NCBI RefSeq assembly: GCF_008831285.2
Contig: NC_045139.1
Coordinates: 7,782,204 to 7,846,203 of the forward strand
DNA length: 64,000 nucleotides
DNA from: Nymphaea colorata
Lineage: Eukaryota; Streptophyta; Magnoliopsida; Nymphaeales; Nymphaeaceae
Direction: 5' to 3'
Below the pieces are notes generated by a model. The model had not been told where the DNA came from and did no database searches. It saw only the letters and a list, made by a program, of their open reading frames with translations. This document shows, piece by piece, positions 20,198 to 32,919 of the stretch. Each line of letters starts with the position of its first letter. Positions within the stretch are counted from its first letter, which is position 1. A program made the position numbers and the translations under genes.

Positions 20198-23100
20198 ATG
20201 ATGGGTACGGTGAGACTCGAGGTCTTCCCTCCTCCTCCTCCTCCTCCTGCCCACCTCTTCTCCACTCGCTCTAAGGCCACCGCCGTCTTCACGCACTCTT
20301 CTTACCCTTCTCCCTCCTTGCTTCCTGCCGCACTCTTTCTTCACTTCAGAAGAAGATCTTCTTCTTTCTCCTCTTTGTATAAGGCCACACCATCCACCTC
20401 CGAATCATTAGATAGCATCTTCCTTCCCTTTCTTCAGTCCCAAGAAGAAGAAGAAGAAGAAGAAGAAGAAGAAGAAGAAGAAGAAGAAGAAGAAGAAGAA
20501 AGGAGTGAGGTGGAGGAAGGAACTGATGCTGTGGATGCAATTCACCGTTTCTTCAAATCTCGTGTCGCCACAGAAGATCCTCCACGAGAAGGAAGGGTCC
20601 GTCTCAAGAAGAACCGGCGGCTCGCTTGGCACATTGAGGATTTCGGTGACGAAGGCAGCGACGATGAACTTCTATCTGTGATTGCCGGAGAAGATGATTC
20701 TTCCAATCAGGGAATCACTAATCAAAGCGCACGAAAGGGTGAAGCTGATGAAGACGAAGAGAAAGAGGAAGATGATGAAGGAGGAGGAGGAGGAGAGACA
20801 GAAGGAGAAAGAGGACTTTCTAGGGAAATCCTAAGGATTGCCGAGTCTATGCCGCCGAACGCCACCTTGGGAGACTATCTGAGACCGTACGAAGGGAGGA
20901 TTGATGCCATGGAATGCGTCTTGGTGCTGCGAGCGCTCACAAAAGAAGGGCTAGTCATGCCCGCTCTGTATTTCTTGGAATGGTTGGGTCTACAGGGGCC
21001 GGAATTGGTGTCTCCCCGAGCTTACTCCCTTCTCTTTACGGCCTTGGGCAAAGCAGGAATGGGTGACCGCATCATGGTCCTCTTCAATAATATGCCCAAA
21101 TGGGGACGGTTTCGCGATCTTCATCTCTACAATTCCATCATCTCTGCTCTATCATGTTGCCGAAGGTATCTACCCTTTCGAAAACTTCATCTTCTTGTTA
21201 GTCTCTCCATTGATTAGCTTCTATATGTTCTCAATTGGAGTTCAAATTCCTCCGGTATTAATTCCTAGACTCTGGAATGAAGTAAACATGCTAGTGTTAG
21301 TGGCCTATAATCTGAGGATATATGAGTTCTCGCCTATTTTTTTTAAGTATACAAGATTTTAGGAATGGCATCTTCAATGCTAAAATTATCCCAGTCGTGA
21401 CAACACCCTTGTGACATCCTTTGTTTGTTCATGTTCTTCTTCCTTTCATCTATGTATTTCGGTAGCACCTTATGATGCTTTTTTTTTAATTTTCGTTATC
21501 TAGTTTACTTCTTCGTTCATGCTTTGTAACTGCCAGATAGTTTTTGTCCACTTGCCGAAATGTCATGGGAATACATAAGATGGAAAAAGCCTTGACTTCC
21601 TTTAAAATTAGACTCGTGGATTTTTTTTTTTTTTTCTAAAGGCCCCTAAACCGTCAAAATGGTGACTCCGATATCCATGTGCTGGAATATTGCTTTTACT
21701 GAAATTCCTGGAGGCTAATATACTTGATCCATGTGGCTTGACTTGAGATCTATGTGAGCGGAGGTGAGACAGAAAAGGTTTTAGTATGGTTTGTCAGTAG
21801 GAACATGCTCACGCTTGCATTTTCTTAATGAGCTGATCATGAACCGGCTCGTTGTGGGCTGAATATAGTGGGAAAGTGAGCTATTTGGTTTTGTTTAAGA
21901 CTGTTATTCCAGATATCCTTGTGACTTCTGCAAGCTGAACGAACCAGGCCAACAAGAACTCTCCACTTGGTTCTCGAATAAAATCAAGAGTTCATTATCT
22001 GGGTCCATCTCTTGCAGGGACTGCCTGACTGTACCCCCATACAACAGTTACAATTCCTTAACATGTGACATCTCAACCTGTAACAAAAGTAAACATGATC
22101 TTAGTTACTTCTCTTTGATTAAAAATTATTAGTGATATGGAACATTCCTTGGCACGTGAACAGCCTCTGGTCAGAGTAAACTTGAACGTAGTTATTCCCT
22201 TTGGTAAAAAAATGTCAGTGATATGAATTACTTGTTTGATTTTGAATTGGCCGTTTGAATCAAGATGTTGGATTGTTGTTTAATCATTCGCTTCAGGACA
22301 ACTTATTTGTCATACTGATAAAGCATTTTAACCTTGTCAAACAAAAACTTGGTACACTTATAAATCTCTTGAAGAAATAATCATATTTAGTGTAGGCAAA
22401 AGCAGATGGAGATGTGTTATCTGTCTAGACACACAGTTTTATTAGCATATTGTCTGTTGACATTCTCCATCCCGTAACAACAGGTTTGCTTTAGTTCTTG
22501 TTCAGCTGTGGTTGACCAGATCATCTAATCCTGAGAGTGTGATGCTTTGCGTTAATTTAGGTTTTGAACTCTATTTACCGTTAAAATTGCTATCATTCTG
22601 GTGTCCCAGGTACCAGGATGCCTGGGATATCTACGAACAGATGGAGGAGAGAAATATTCAGCCGGACCATGTGACTTGTTCAATTCTACTTACTGTATTG
22701 AGGAAAGATGGTTGCGATGCAAGAGATGTTTGGCGGTTCTTTGAGACAATTAGTAGAAAGGGAGTAAAAGCAAGTGCAGAGGTTCTAGGTGCTCTTGTCA
22801 AATCTTTCTGTGACAAGGGTTTGGTGAAAGAAGCCCTCATCATACAATCTGAAATGGAGAAGCAAGGGATCTATGCTAATGTTATAGTGTATAACACCTT
22901 GATGGATGCTTATAGCAAATTAAACCAGATTGAAGAGGCTGAAGGCCTCTTCCTTGAGATGAAAGAAAAAGGCTTGAATCCTACAACTGCTACATATAAT
23001 ATTCTGATGGATGCATACGGCAGAAGAATGCAGCCTGACATTGTCGAAGATTTGCTGTTGGAGATGCAAGATTTAGGTTTAAAACCAGATGTTAAATCCT

Positions 23101-23906
23101 TCACCTCTTTGATAAGTGCATATGGGAGGAAAAGAAAAATGAGTGATCTTGCGGCAGATGCTTTCTTGAGAATGAGAAAGACTGGGGTTTCACCTACTTC
23201 TCATTCTTATACTGCATTAGTTCATGCATATTCTATAGACGGATGGCATGAGAAAGCACTGAAGGCATTTGATGACATGAAGCGTGAAGGAATAAAACCA
23301 TCCGTAGAAACATACACTGCTCTGCTTGATGCATTCAGACGAGCTGGGGACACCAAGACACTGTTAGGAATCTGGAAGACAATGATCGATGATAAGATAA
23401 AGGGCACAAGGGTGACTTTCAACATTCTCCTTGATGGTCTTGCTAAACAGGGGCACTATGCTGAAGCAAGAGATGTGATACATGAATTTGGGAAGATTGG
23501 TCTAACTCCAACTGTAATGACATATAATATGTTGATGAATGCCTACGCACGTGGAGGTCAACATTCAAAGTTGCCTCAACTTCTGAAAGAAATGGCAGTC
23601 TTGAACCTAAAGCCTGATTCAGTCACTTATTCAACCATGATATATGCCTATGTTCGTGTTCGGGATTTCAAAAGGGCATTTTACTATCACAAGCAAATGG
23701 TGAAGAACCGACAAATTCCTGATGCTAGGTCCTATGAGAAGCTAAGGTCTATTCTTGATGTGAAAGCTGCAGTAAAGAACAAGAGAGATAGAAGTGCTAT
23801 AATGGGTATAGTCCATAGCAGCATGGGCTTGTCAAAGCCCAGAAGGACTAAAAAGGACGAGTTCTGGAAAAATAAAAGAAAAAGATCCGTGACAAACAAA
23901 AGCTAA
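20198..23906 (+). CDS. EMB1006: P-class pentatricopeptide repeat protein, EMB1006-like, plastid (2 exons)
   Basis: Exons 20198-21165 and 22610-23906 join in frame (donor CGAAG/GTATCT, acceptor CCCAG/GTACC; AG+G makes Arg323) to encode 754 residues. The Ser/Pro/Arg-rich N-terminus fits a chloroplast transit peptide. An acidic region follows, with 19 consecutive Glu codons (residues 83-101, all GAA). About 12 P-type 35-residue PPR motifs run from about 270 to the C-terminus; examples are 'YNTLMDAYSKLNQIEEAEGL', 'YNILMDAYGRRMQPDIVEDL' and 'YNMLMNAYARGGQHSKLPQL'. A basic tail ends '...KDEFWKNKRKRSVTNKS'. Order and wording match the Arabidopsis embryo-lethal protein EMB1006 (At5g50280). PPR proteins bind organellar RNA; the RNA target here is unknown. 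Two ATGs are adjacent at 20198 and 20201; the first is used. Confidence 0.92.
20444..20500 (+). repeat. Perfect (GAA)19 microsatellite inside the PPR coding exon
   Basis: Nineteen uninterrupted GAA codons encode poly-glutamate at residues 83-101 of the PPR protein. Pure trinucleotide codon use implies slippage-prone length, and length changes would keep the frame. It lies between the transit peptide and the first PPR motifs. Confidence 0.95.
21166..22609 (+). other. Intron of the PPR gene
   Basis: A 1,444-bp GT-AG intron interrupts the first complete PPR motif, between '...ISALSCCR' and 'YQDAWDIYEQ'. It is AT-rich. I see no nested gene in it; the open frames near 21063-21362 and 22512 are read-through extensions of the exons. 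Confidence 0.75.
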
Positions 23907-25369
23907 ATTTTCTAATGCTCGCCTTTTCATACTTGAATTCTTTGACCTTAAGTGCAGTAGAAAGGCTCCGTTATTTTCCTGCCAGAAGAAACCCAGTAAG
24001 ACCATATGAACAGCTCATCACTGCTGCTGTATAGGGGAGATCTTTTGCCAGCAGAAACGTGATCCTTCTGAGTAGTGAGTGGTACTCAATTGACACTATG
24101 TACATGGCAAGAACTCTCCTCGTCCGGTACAGAAAGGAGGATTTTTTGTAGTATAGTTAATTATGGCATCTAAGAGGCATGCGTTTCAGAAAAACGGCAA
24201 CTCTATTTGCAAGGTCTTGTAGATGAAGTTTTCTGTTGATGGGCAGGATAGCAGGATTTAGTCATTGTTTCTGCAGCTTGTTGCTCAATAACCATCGCGT
24301 GACTCAGAAGTGAAGCTCATTTTTTGTAGTTAATAACAAGTATGTCCCTGTAAATGTACTCCACAGGAAGATAAAATGCTTCTTGCTCCCACTGTCACTG
24401 AATGTTGATCCTTTGTCCCCTTGTAAGTTATGCTTGAGGCTCAGATATCTCACGTACACGTTAGTTTTTCGAACTTGTTGTTAACGATTACTCACTTGTC
24501 TTTTTTGCTACTATTTGTAGGCTCAACAGAAAAAACATGTTTAGGAAAATTTCCCATTCAGGTTGCGCAGGATCTTCCATTAATTCTCTGTATCCACACT
24601 AATGACTTTTCTTACGCATAACAAAGCGGAGTAGAAGCTCACACTGTTCTGATGGAATGCAGTTTCTTTAATTTGATCAGCAGGACTTGACCAGTGACTG
24701 CTGGGGATCTGGACACCTGGTTAGGTACGTTATCTTGAAGCCCGTAAAATGAATGAACCCCGCAGCTCAGGGCTCGGGATTTATGTCCTTAGCTGCAAAG
24801 GCCAGATTAGTAGGACGAGTGTTCACATAAAGCAGGTTGCGGGCTTTACGTTGAAGATAAGACACCGTGAACCTCTGGGTTGGTTTCTTGGTACATGTCC
24901 GACACGTCCATAACAAAAGAAATTTCCTGAATCTATATGCTTTTTAAGTTTATAGCTGATATGCCTGTGATAAAGGATGGTACTTTATCGATCATTGCCC
25001 TCAGTGACTTCCGCCATTCTATATATTTCACGCTCACAGTTGTATCTTCACTCTTTCAGGTATCGCCCTTTCTGTAACTTACCCACGTTCAGAAGCCAAG
25101 CAACTGAAACTAAGACTGAGATATGGAGAAATTGAAGAATTCGGATAGAGATATAAACCAGAAAGGGTTAGATAGCCAGGTAAAGGGTCTATCTTGATTC
25201 CCGAGGGCCTTAGGGGTCAGTTGTCTCTCTCTCTCACTTTTTTTTTCCCTCTCTATATCTAAATTAGAGCTATAATGTTTAAGTCCACAGCAACACAAAA
25301 GCAGGCTTACCAATAGAGGAATCTGGGAACCACGATGAGGAGACACTCAGAAAACTATTGATAGGAATG

Positions 25370-25690
25370 CCAATATCTAATTCAGATCGGATATCCGACC
25401 AACCATTTCAAAAAAATAAGATACGATAAAAGATTTCATATTCATTTAAGAAATTGGATCAAATTTGGATTTAAGAAATGACATACAGTTGATATACATA
25501 AAGATTCAATCACATTAGAATTCATACTTGGATTGGATTTAGTTTTAAATAAATACCCTAGATTCAATATCCTCACTTTCAGGCGGGTTTGGTTTAAAAT
25601 TAGAATTCAGATGTGAATTCAAATATTGTACGCAAATGGGATTCGGATTGTGAAATCAGGTTTCGATTCGGGCATGATTCTGTTTCAGAG
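25370..25690. mobile_element. Truncated family-D (hAT-like) element
   Basis: It starts TAGGAATGCCAATATCTAATTCAGATCGGATATCCG, like the left end of the copy at 8565-9023. It continues with the same kind of degenerate GATTCAAATTTGGATTT and GAATTCAGATGTGAATTC units. The matching right terminus is missing, so the element is truncated near the LINE remnant. Confidence 0.4.
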
Positions 25691-25899
25691 AATGCCCATC
25701 AATCAAGCCAGATTAATAGAGCCAACCAAGGTTTGTTCAGTCACAGAGATTGTTCAGTACAGGTGCTGGCTGTACCGTTCCGAGCAACTCTAGGAATCCC
25801 CATCTCCATCCCCTCTCTTCAAGAGGGGTGTTCACAGGATAATCAGATTTCAATCTGCAGGTGGAGCACATAGGATGGGATCAGGACCAAAGGTCAGAT

Positions 25900-26610
25900 A
25901 GAGGATTGGAAGGAACTCGTATGGAACCCAAAGGTCAACCCAAGGAGTGTGTGGTCTGTGTATATTGCAGTTGAAGGGAGAGTGGCAACCGACAGCCGGG
26001 CGCAGAGAATGGGAATGAATCTCGCATCTAGATGCTACCTTTGCAGAAAGAGGGCGAAGATTTAACCCACCTGATTTTCAAATGCCCACAGGTTGCACCA
26101 CTGTGGACTAGCATATGGCGCAGATTCAGTAAGCAGAGAAGGACTTTCTGTAATGTTAAGAAGGCAATTGCATGGTGGTTTAAACAGTCATTCAAGAACA
26201 AGATGCTTGTAGAGTGCCGGAAAACAGTGTGCATGTATTAATCTGGTACAAAGCATTCTGACAATCCTGACACTCCAACGTCTAAGGGTGAGATTTGGAA
26301 CTCGCTCATGGAGCAAACTATCAAAAGGAGGGCCACAGAAGACACCGCTGTAGTGATATCCAATTGGTTGGAAACCAATATTCCGACGGGAACTTGCGCT
26401 CGCAGCAACAACACCAAAATACAGGTTCACATTGCATCGTAGTATAATGCGAGTCAAAGCAAGGTAGCAGGTCTAGTCAGGAGTAAAGATGGTTGCCTAT
26501 GCTTTGCAGTGGCAAGATGGGTGGCCAATGAATCGGAAGGAGAAACTTGGATACTAGACCAATGTTTCAAGTTCATCCGTCAATTGTTACATGAAATAGC
26601 TTGAGAGAGA
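25900..26610 (+). mobile_element. LINE reverse-transcriptase tail remnant, frameshifted
   Basis: On the + strand, 25946-26050 reads '...VWSVYIAVEGRVATDSRAQRMGMNLASRCYLCRKR' and then shifts frame into 'EGEDLTHLIFKCPQVAPLW' (from about 26045). Together these form the zinc-binding domain that follows LINE reverse transcriptases (C-x2-C...H-x4-C). Downstream broken frames near 26455-26600 ('VAGLVRSKDGCLCFAVARWV') look like the start of an RNase H domain. The frameshift and stops make it non-functional. Confidence 0.6.
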
Positions 26611-26995
26611 TTTCCTTAACGCAGGCATTATTTGTAGAATCTCTCAAACTGATAACTTATTCTAGTTTTGATAAAGAATGCTTTTGTGATCACTAAAAAT
26701 TAGGTGCAATTTTTTGTAAAACTTTCTCTAATAGAGTACGACCCATGATAGACAGCCAGAACCTCCTCAATTGAAAAACAAAAAAATAACAGACCACTTG
26801 AAACGTGAAGCCAGCTGATGCTCCTCCCAGTTTAATCCTCCCATTAATGGGTCACCAGGTTCATGTTTACTGAATTAAGCTCCAACATGGTCATTTATTT
26901 CTTAAACAACAAATCTGAACTAAAAATTGATGCATACGGTATCTGTGAACGAAAGGGGAAGCATTTGCAAACAGGACAACTGAATACAGAAAAGA

Positions 26996-29900
26996 TCATG
27001 CAATACTCTCCCTTTCTTTTGCTTCAGCTAACAGTTGTTGACGAACCCTTTTTATCTCCATCTCCCTCTCCAGTCTCTCTTGCTGCAAATTGAGTAGACA
27101 AGAAACGTCCTTAGTTTCTCCAAAAAAAAAAAAAGAAGCATATAATAACCTGAATCAGAAGGGTAAAACTTGTCTCTATTCTTTTGTGGTTACATATCTT
27201 GATTTCAAAATGACAACCTTTCAGACAAAGAAAAGAATACGAACGTTTTCAAGCTCAAGCCAGTCATATGTCTCCAACTCTCAGCTTACAGAAGCAAGAA
27301 ATTGAGCGAACATGATTGCTGCCAGAGATCAAGTTCCATAATTACCGGAATAACTTCGAATAGGTAGCCATTCCCATTCCAAGCAACCAAGCAGTAGGAA
27401 TCCCAATCCTCAGACAGCCAATTTGGAGGCGGTCCATATCCCTGAGTTCTTTTTGCAAAAATAGGCCTTGAAAATCATTTTTTCATTATGGCCTTCATTT
27501 TTAAAAGCTATTGTTGTTAGACTTTGACTTCAGTTGATATAAGACTTCAGTTGATATACCACTTCCTAGCCAGTCTTCTATGGCACATTCCGTATCATTT
27601 AAATTTTGAAATGACCATAATTTGATTCTTGTAAGGCATCTCTGGTTTTGATACATGCACAGGCAACTACATACTTCAGCTTGGCTGAGTTCAAGCTAAG
27701 CTGAAGCATTAGAAGAGTAAAATTCATTTAAAGTCCTCTACTTAAATAGCAAAGAATGAAAGTCAGGTTTTTGGCATCACCTGAACAATATAAAGAAAAG
27801 TGAGCCTTAATGAGATCAAACTTTTGCTGAAGCCATTCTTGTATGGCACTTACCATCCACACACCCCTGCCTAACCAGTATTCGTATGTGTTTGCATATT
27901 TTACATGCATACTTCATGGATTATCAATTATGTCATCTAAGAGGCTCTGGACTACAGCAACAACATAGCATTAGCTGATGTATGAAACAACTTATTTATC
28001 CATACCAATATTGACAATAAATGGTTCCTCCGCAGCAACACCATACATGCATCGTAAACAAATAATAAGTACCTTAAACATGGTTATAGGCAGAAAGCGA
28101 GAGTGGGCTTGTCAATAGGAACAAAAACTAAAACCCAACTTATGTACAGAAGCATCACAAAACTGCAATAGAAAAAAGCATCAAATCAAAATTAGAGGCC
28201 TCACTAAACCTAAAACCTGAACTGCAATCCCCAAAAAGCATAGCCGTGCTTTGGACTTCAGATGCTATCTCTTTCACTGCTTACAGGGGACAAACAAAAG
28301 GGACATGTGGAACCCAACAGTCTTGGCAATAAGAGTTTCTTCTCAAAAGGGTAACTAAGCCGTTTTGATCAGCTCCAAAAGAAGAACTTTCCCTGCCATC
28401 CTGTAAGACCATGACATTAAGTGGCCAATGGCCATGCACTGGCCAAGAACCTGATGTTCCCCGTCCAATATAGCAGTCTACAATAGCTCGAGATATCTAT
28501 TGTTGACCAACAAGAGGGGGCCAAAGGAATCTTGAATATTCATCGAGTAGAAAAACATAAAGAAATCCTCATGAAAAGAATAGGCAAGTAGCGATGTCAT
28601 ACTGCTGTAATATCAGGTTCAATAGCTCCAGATTTTCTTCACATGCATGGCCAAATTGGGTTGCAAGCAATAAGGCCATGTGTGACGGATCATTCCAGTA
28701 TGCAAACAAATGCCAATCCTTCACATAATCCCAACTTCAACCTGATAGACTCAATAAATGCTGATATATGATCACCCATCAGTCAGTGTGATCATAAAAT
28801 TAATTCTCCCACCAACCCAATGCAAAGGAAAACAATGGAACCATGAAAGACCTTATCGGAATGGCACCAAGCATGTTGCCTCACAAAGCTTGATCTATAG
28901 ATGCTGCTGAAGCCAAGCACATGCAATGGCATTTGCTGCTGAAGATTAAAGGCCTTTTCAAACATCATCTCGTGTGGCGTATTTAGGTCATCAATTCCAT
29001 TAGCAAGCCCAGAGGCTGTGACGGCTCAGGAACCTTTGGATGGTAATATAAATACTCATGTATCTCATTCTCAGTAATTCCTCAAGTAGATTCTTCTAAA
29101 ATGTTTCTATTAGGAAGTAGATTTTACAGAAACCTCAAAATCCATAAACACTACAAAAAATATTAAAAAATAAAAGGATAAGAAAAAATAGATCTTAGCA
29201 GCATTTTTCTTGTTACAAGTACAAATAAGCAGTTAAAAAAGTTTATAATAGAGACAAAACTTGCATATACTTAAAACAAATAAATCAAGAACACTGTGTA
29301 AAATATCTTATTAATTACATAATAATAATTAATAACTTCAAAACATATTTTAAACTTTCCATCAGCTCATCTAAAAAACAAAATAATGCACATGTTTACG
29401 AAATATTGATTTGATAGGTGAACATGATAGAAACATGCATGAATCAAGTGATATAGAAACCTTCATCGTAAGAATGGAGCACAAAGGGAGACAAAGAAGG
29501 GTTATGCATGAAGGATGCAACAACCAAGAAGCACAACACAAAGGTAAACAAGTCCCTAGTATTTGTAAGGAAGACTATTGTCTTCCTTATTTTTAGTAAA
29601 GACTAAAACAGGAAAGTGAAAAAGAAAACAGCTAAATCATCTATGGCTTCAAAGAAAAACAATTAAAATTACCTACTTATCAAATTTAAGCATCATTATC
29701 AGAATAACGGTTGCAAAAAGATATTCAGAGATCCCCTAAAGGATCTATAAAGAACATGGTCAATGAGAAAAGTTTAAGTTTTGCCTTTAAGGAGCTTATA
29801 GCAACAGAAACAGTTTTAGATAAATTAACACGACATTTTGCAGTCTTTGTTTTTGTCTGTGAATATTTTCTTTAACCTTTTCAGCTAAAAATTCAAGCAT

Positions 29901-31867
29901 AGCCTCAAAAGATTTGATAAATTCAAAATTACTAGAGATGCAACTTAACAGAGGAGAGAGAAACAACCTAGAAATAGAAGTTTTAAATGGAATAATAAAG
30001 AAACACTACCAATCAAGTAAATGGTCATATAACAATAAAATTAATCAATAAAAACAAGTCAACAATCATTGCAGAATCATATGTAAATGAAATAGACATA
30101 AACTCAAAATTTTACTTCAAAGTTACAAACGAAAAAAATAAGAGAACAACAAAAGAAAGAAATCAAGTGAAACTTCTTTTAGATATTGAAAAGGAGAAAT
30201 AACAGTGACTAACATCTCTTTTCAAATGAGGAATAAGAGGCGGAAACGATGACTACACTGGCAACTGCCAACATAACATTTTTCCTGAAAGGCTTGTTCC
30301 TATCAAATGCACTTAGGCCCACTAAAAGTCCGTGTACACACTTATTGAGCCCGAGCATGTGAGGTATGTATTTATGCCATTTCATATACTTGATCTTCAG
30401 TCATATAATGATTTTAAAGTTCCACAATGAAGGCATTATAAGTTATCAAGAAAGGACCGTCAAATCCCCACTATGCGGGTCTCCACTTCCTCCATTATGA
30501 TACCTTTAAAGAAGCAAACCATATAATTTCCTGTATCCAAACTAGTGAAGATTAGCCTAACATCATAGTTCCTAATAGCAAAGAAAAATAGAAGTGATAT
30601 TGATGTGGAGGTACTGTTCAGATCCATTCCCTTACTAAACACTTCCACTATTGGTAAACATTTCCCCTCAGATAAAGCTTATTCACCAGCCTTCTTCGAG
30701 ATAACAATAAAACTAGTCAAGAACAACAGCTATTGCTTCATGAGTATGACTATTTAGTCCCGCTTCTAATGCATTATGTTGCTTGCTCACCTGGCCTGGT
30801 AGATTTCCTCTGATGGAGCAGATTCTCCCTGGATGTTGACTAGGAACTTAAGTGTTAAAACGGCACTCAGTGATTTCGAATAAAATCATTACATAAATGT
30901 TCCACACATCGTACAAACATATTGCAAAACTTCCACCTTAGAATGCAGGTGGTTAGACAGAAAACTTTTCCAACAAGTGATCCAAGAATCCTACTCTTCA
31001 AAAAGAAGTTTAATACCCATTTGCATGTTAAAAGACAAAATGGAAAAAATAAAAAAAGATCGTCTGCCTAATAATCGTAAGGCAAGCAGACAATGAGGAA
31101 GTTGTGACTTGTGAGATGATCTATCACAAACAAGGTATTTCATAGTGCACAAATTTGCACTGCGGGCAGTCAGATACTTCATAGGGCTAAAGTTTCATAG
31201 ATTTCTCAACTGAATACAGCACACATCTTGTCGATTAGTGGAACAAACGAGTCATAATCAACCACCCATTTCGATGCATAATCAGCAAAAATAATGAAAA
31301 GGAAAATTATCCAATAATCGCATACAATTGCCGCTTTTGACACTCTGTTAGGTTTTCTACAAAGCGTGCCCTACTACAGTTGCCGCCGTTCTCTACGAGT
31401 TCATTCCGGCGGATACTTTAAAGAAGTTCTACTTCTCTCCCCGCAGCCGCAAGCTAAATCTAGGGAACTATCCTAACTAGCCACCCGTTTTATCACCCGA
31501 TCAAGAATGACTCCGCGCAAATCCAATCGCAGAACGTTCAAAAAGCAGCGGAAACCTATCATATCATATCCTATTGACCGAGACGTTTAAGGAAGGGTAT
31601 GACATCCGAAACGACTTATCACCAGAAAGCACAAGGACCACCAAAACTAAATTGGTACTGCCCCTCCACGAATCCTTCAGAATCAAGTAGATAAAAATGA
31701 AACCGTCGAAGAATTTCGCAACAAAAAACATTAGAACAGCAGAGAGAAAGAGAAAGACATACCTTTTCATCTTGGTGGAGGGCGATCCAGACGTGGAGGC
31801 GATCCATCGTCTGCCAAAACATGAAAGCTCCCAGCGTCATTCCGAAGAACGTCACAATCCTCACCAT
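26996..31867 (-). CDS. Conserved 63-residue single-pass membrane protein (2 exons, 4.7 kb intron)
   Basis: Exon 1 is 31867-31763 (35 codons) and exon 2 is 27082-26996 (28 codons plus stop). The junction is in phase 0 (donor GAAAAG/GTATGT, acceptor TTTGCAG/CAAGAG). Residues about 3-20 (RIVTFFGMTLGAFMFWQT) are hydrophobic and form a membrane segment or anchor. 'MDRLHVWIALHQDEKQERLE' then leads into a highly charged helix ending '...AEAKERESIA'. The second exon is too short to appear as a convincing frame alone; it is supported by the splice signals and by the natural continuation of the charged helix. I recognise it as the kind of small uncharacterised protein conserved among plants, but know no function. 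Size and layout would suit an organelle membrane accessory subunit; that is inference. Confidence 0.75.
27083..31762 (-). other. 4.7 kb intron of the 63-residue protein gene
   Basis: This GT-AG intron makes up more than 95 percent of the gene. It is AT-rich throughout. I find no nested gene, no clear transposon ends and no open frame with recognisable domains. Old, degraded insertions cannot be excluded. Confidence 0.6.
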
Positions 31868-32518
31868 CTCCGTTCCTCCCGCTACTTCCTCTCCTGTTGC
31901 CGCCGCGGTTGAAGCTCAGGAACTCCGGTACTGCCACCCCCTCCGACACAGCGGCTTCCTCTCTATCCTCCTCCGTTTTGGGGGTTTGCTAGACTCGTCC
32001 ATCACAGGACACGTTCATGGCGTCGACGGGTTGGATACTTTTCTCGGGTGCCGACTCCACCCACTCGAACCCGAGTTTTGAAACATAGGCACGAACATTT
32101 ATGAGTGGGGGCAGCAGAAACCCGTATTCAATTAATTTATTCAACTAGTCGAGTTCAAGTTAAAGTTAAAATTTTAAATTAATTTTTTAACAGTTGAGAT
32201 CAAGTTAAAGATCTCAATTTATTTTCTAAACTTGATTAAAATATATATATATATAAACATCTTAGCATGTTTATAAAGACTATGCTTTGATTCAAGTTGT
32301 TTTTGAAAAATGTTGATTTTCTTATTATAATGACATGAGGTCTATTCATTTTTCTTATTATAAAAACACAATTAAAGTGTAACAAATCAACTTATTATAT
32401 GTTTTGCATCAACTCATTATTAAAATCATATCAACAAGGTTATACTGTCACAAAAATATTTTAAAAATCAAAATCAAATGGTCTACTTTTTATCTGACCT
32501 ATAATAATAGTTATTACC

Positions 32519-32597
<79 letters not shown>
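32519..32597. repeat. (AT)n microsatellite
   Basis: About 79 bp of uninterrupted alternating A and T. Such tracts are common in plant intergenic DNA, are length-variable and can extrude cruciforms. Confidence 0.95.
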
Positions 32598-32600
<3 letters not shown>

Positions 32601-32699
32601 TGTATGTTTCTTTATTTTTTTAAAAGAAAAATTTATAAGTGAGCAGAAGAGGTATTTCATGGCTCTGCTTTTAGCTCAGCTAAGTCAGAGCTTCGCGGG

Positions 32700-32800
32700 G
32701 CTGAGCTTGAACAAGTCAACTTAAACCCTCTCAAGTTGAGCTCATCTTGAGCTGAGCTTGAACAAGTCAACTTAAAAGCCTCTGAAGTTGAGCTCAACTT
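32700..32800. repeat. Short local direct repeat (GAGCTTGAACAAGTCAACTTAAA)
   Basis: The block GCTGAGCTTGAACAAGTC followed by AACTTAAA occurs twice, at about 32700-32725 and 32753-32778. In both copies it is followed by a CTC-AAGTTGAGCTC-like segment. This is probably the degenerate interior of an old element. Confidence 0.6.
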
Positions 32801-32919
32801 GTGTATGGGCTTAGCTTGTGATGGGTCCTATAAACCTGCCTAAGCTGGCCCAATTCAGTTGAACTCAGATCATGAAGGGTCTTAGTTATTATACAATTAG
32901 GAAATCATTTGTAGGATAG

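Larger units (their letters stand above)
23907..26995. other. Intergenic stretch: PPR 3' region, hAT remnant, LINE remnant
   Basis: From 23907 to about 24400 is the probable 3' untranslated region of the PPR gene. The rest has no supported gene. It contains a CT-rich run near 25220, a family-D transposon remnant (25370-25690) and a + strand LINE remnant (25900-26610). The final few hundred bases precede the 3' end of the small - strand gene. Confidence 0.5.

Noticed and set aside
32404-32724. 106-codon ORF with poly-Ile/Tyr
   Set aside because: It is merely translation of the (AT)n microsatellite and flanks.
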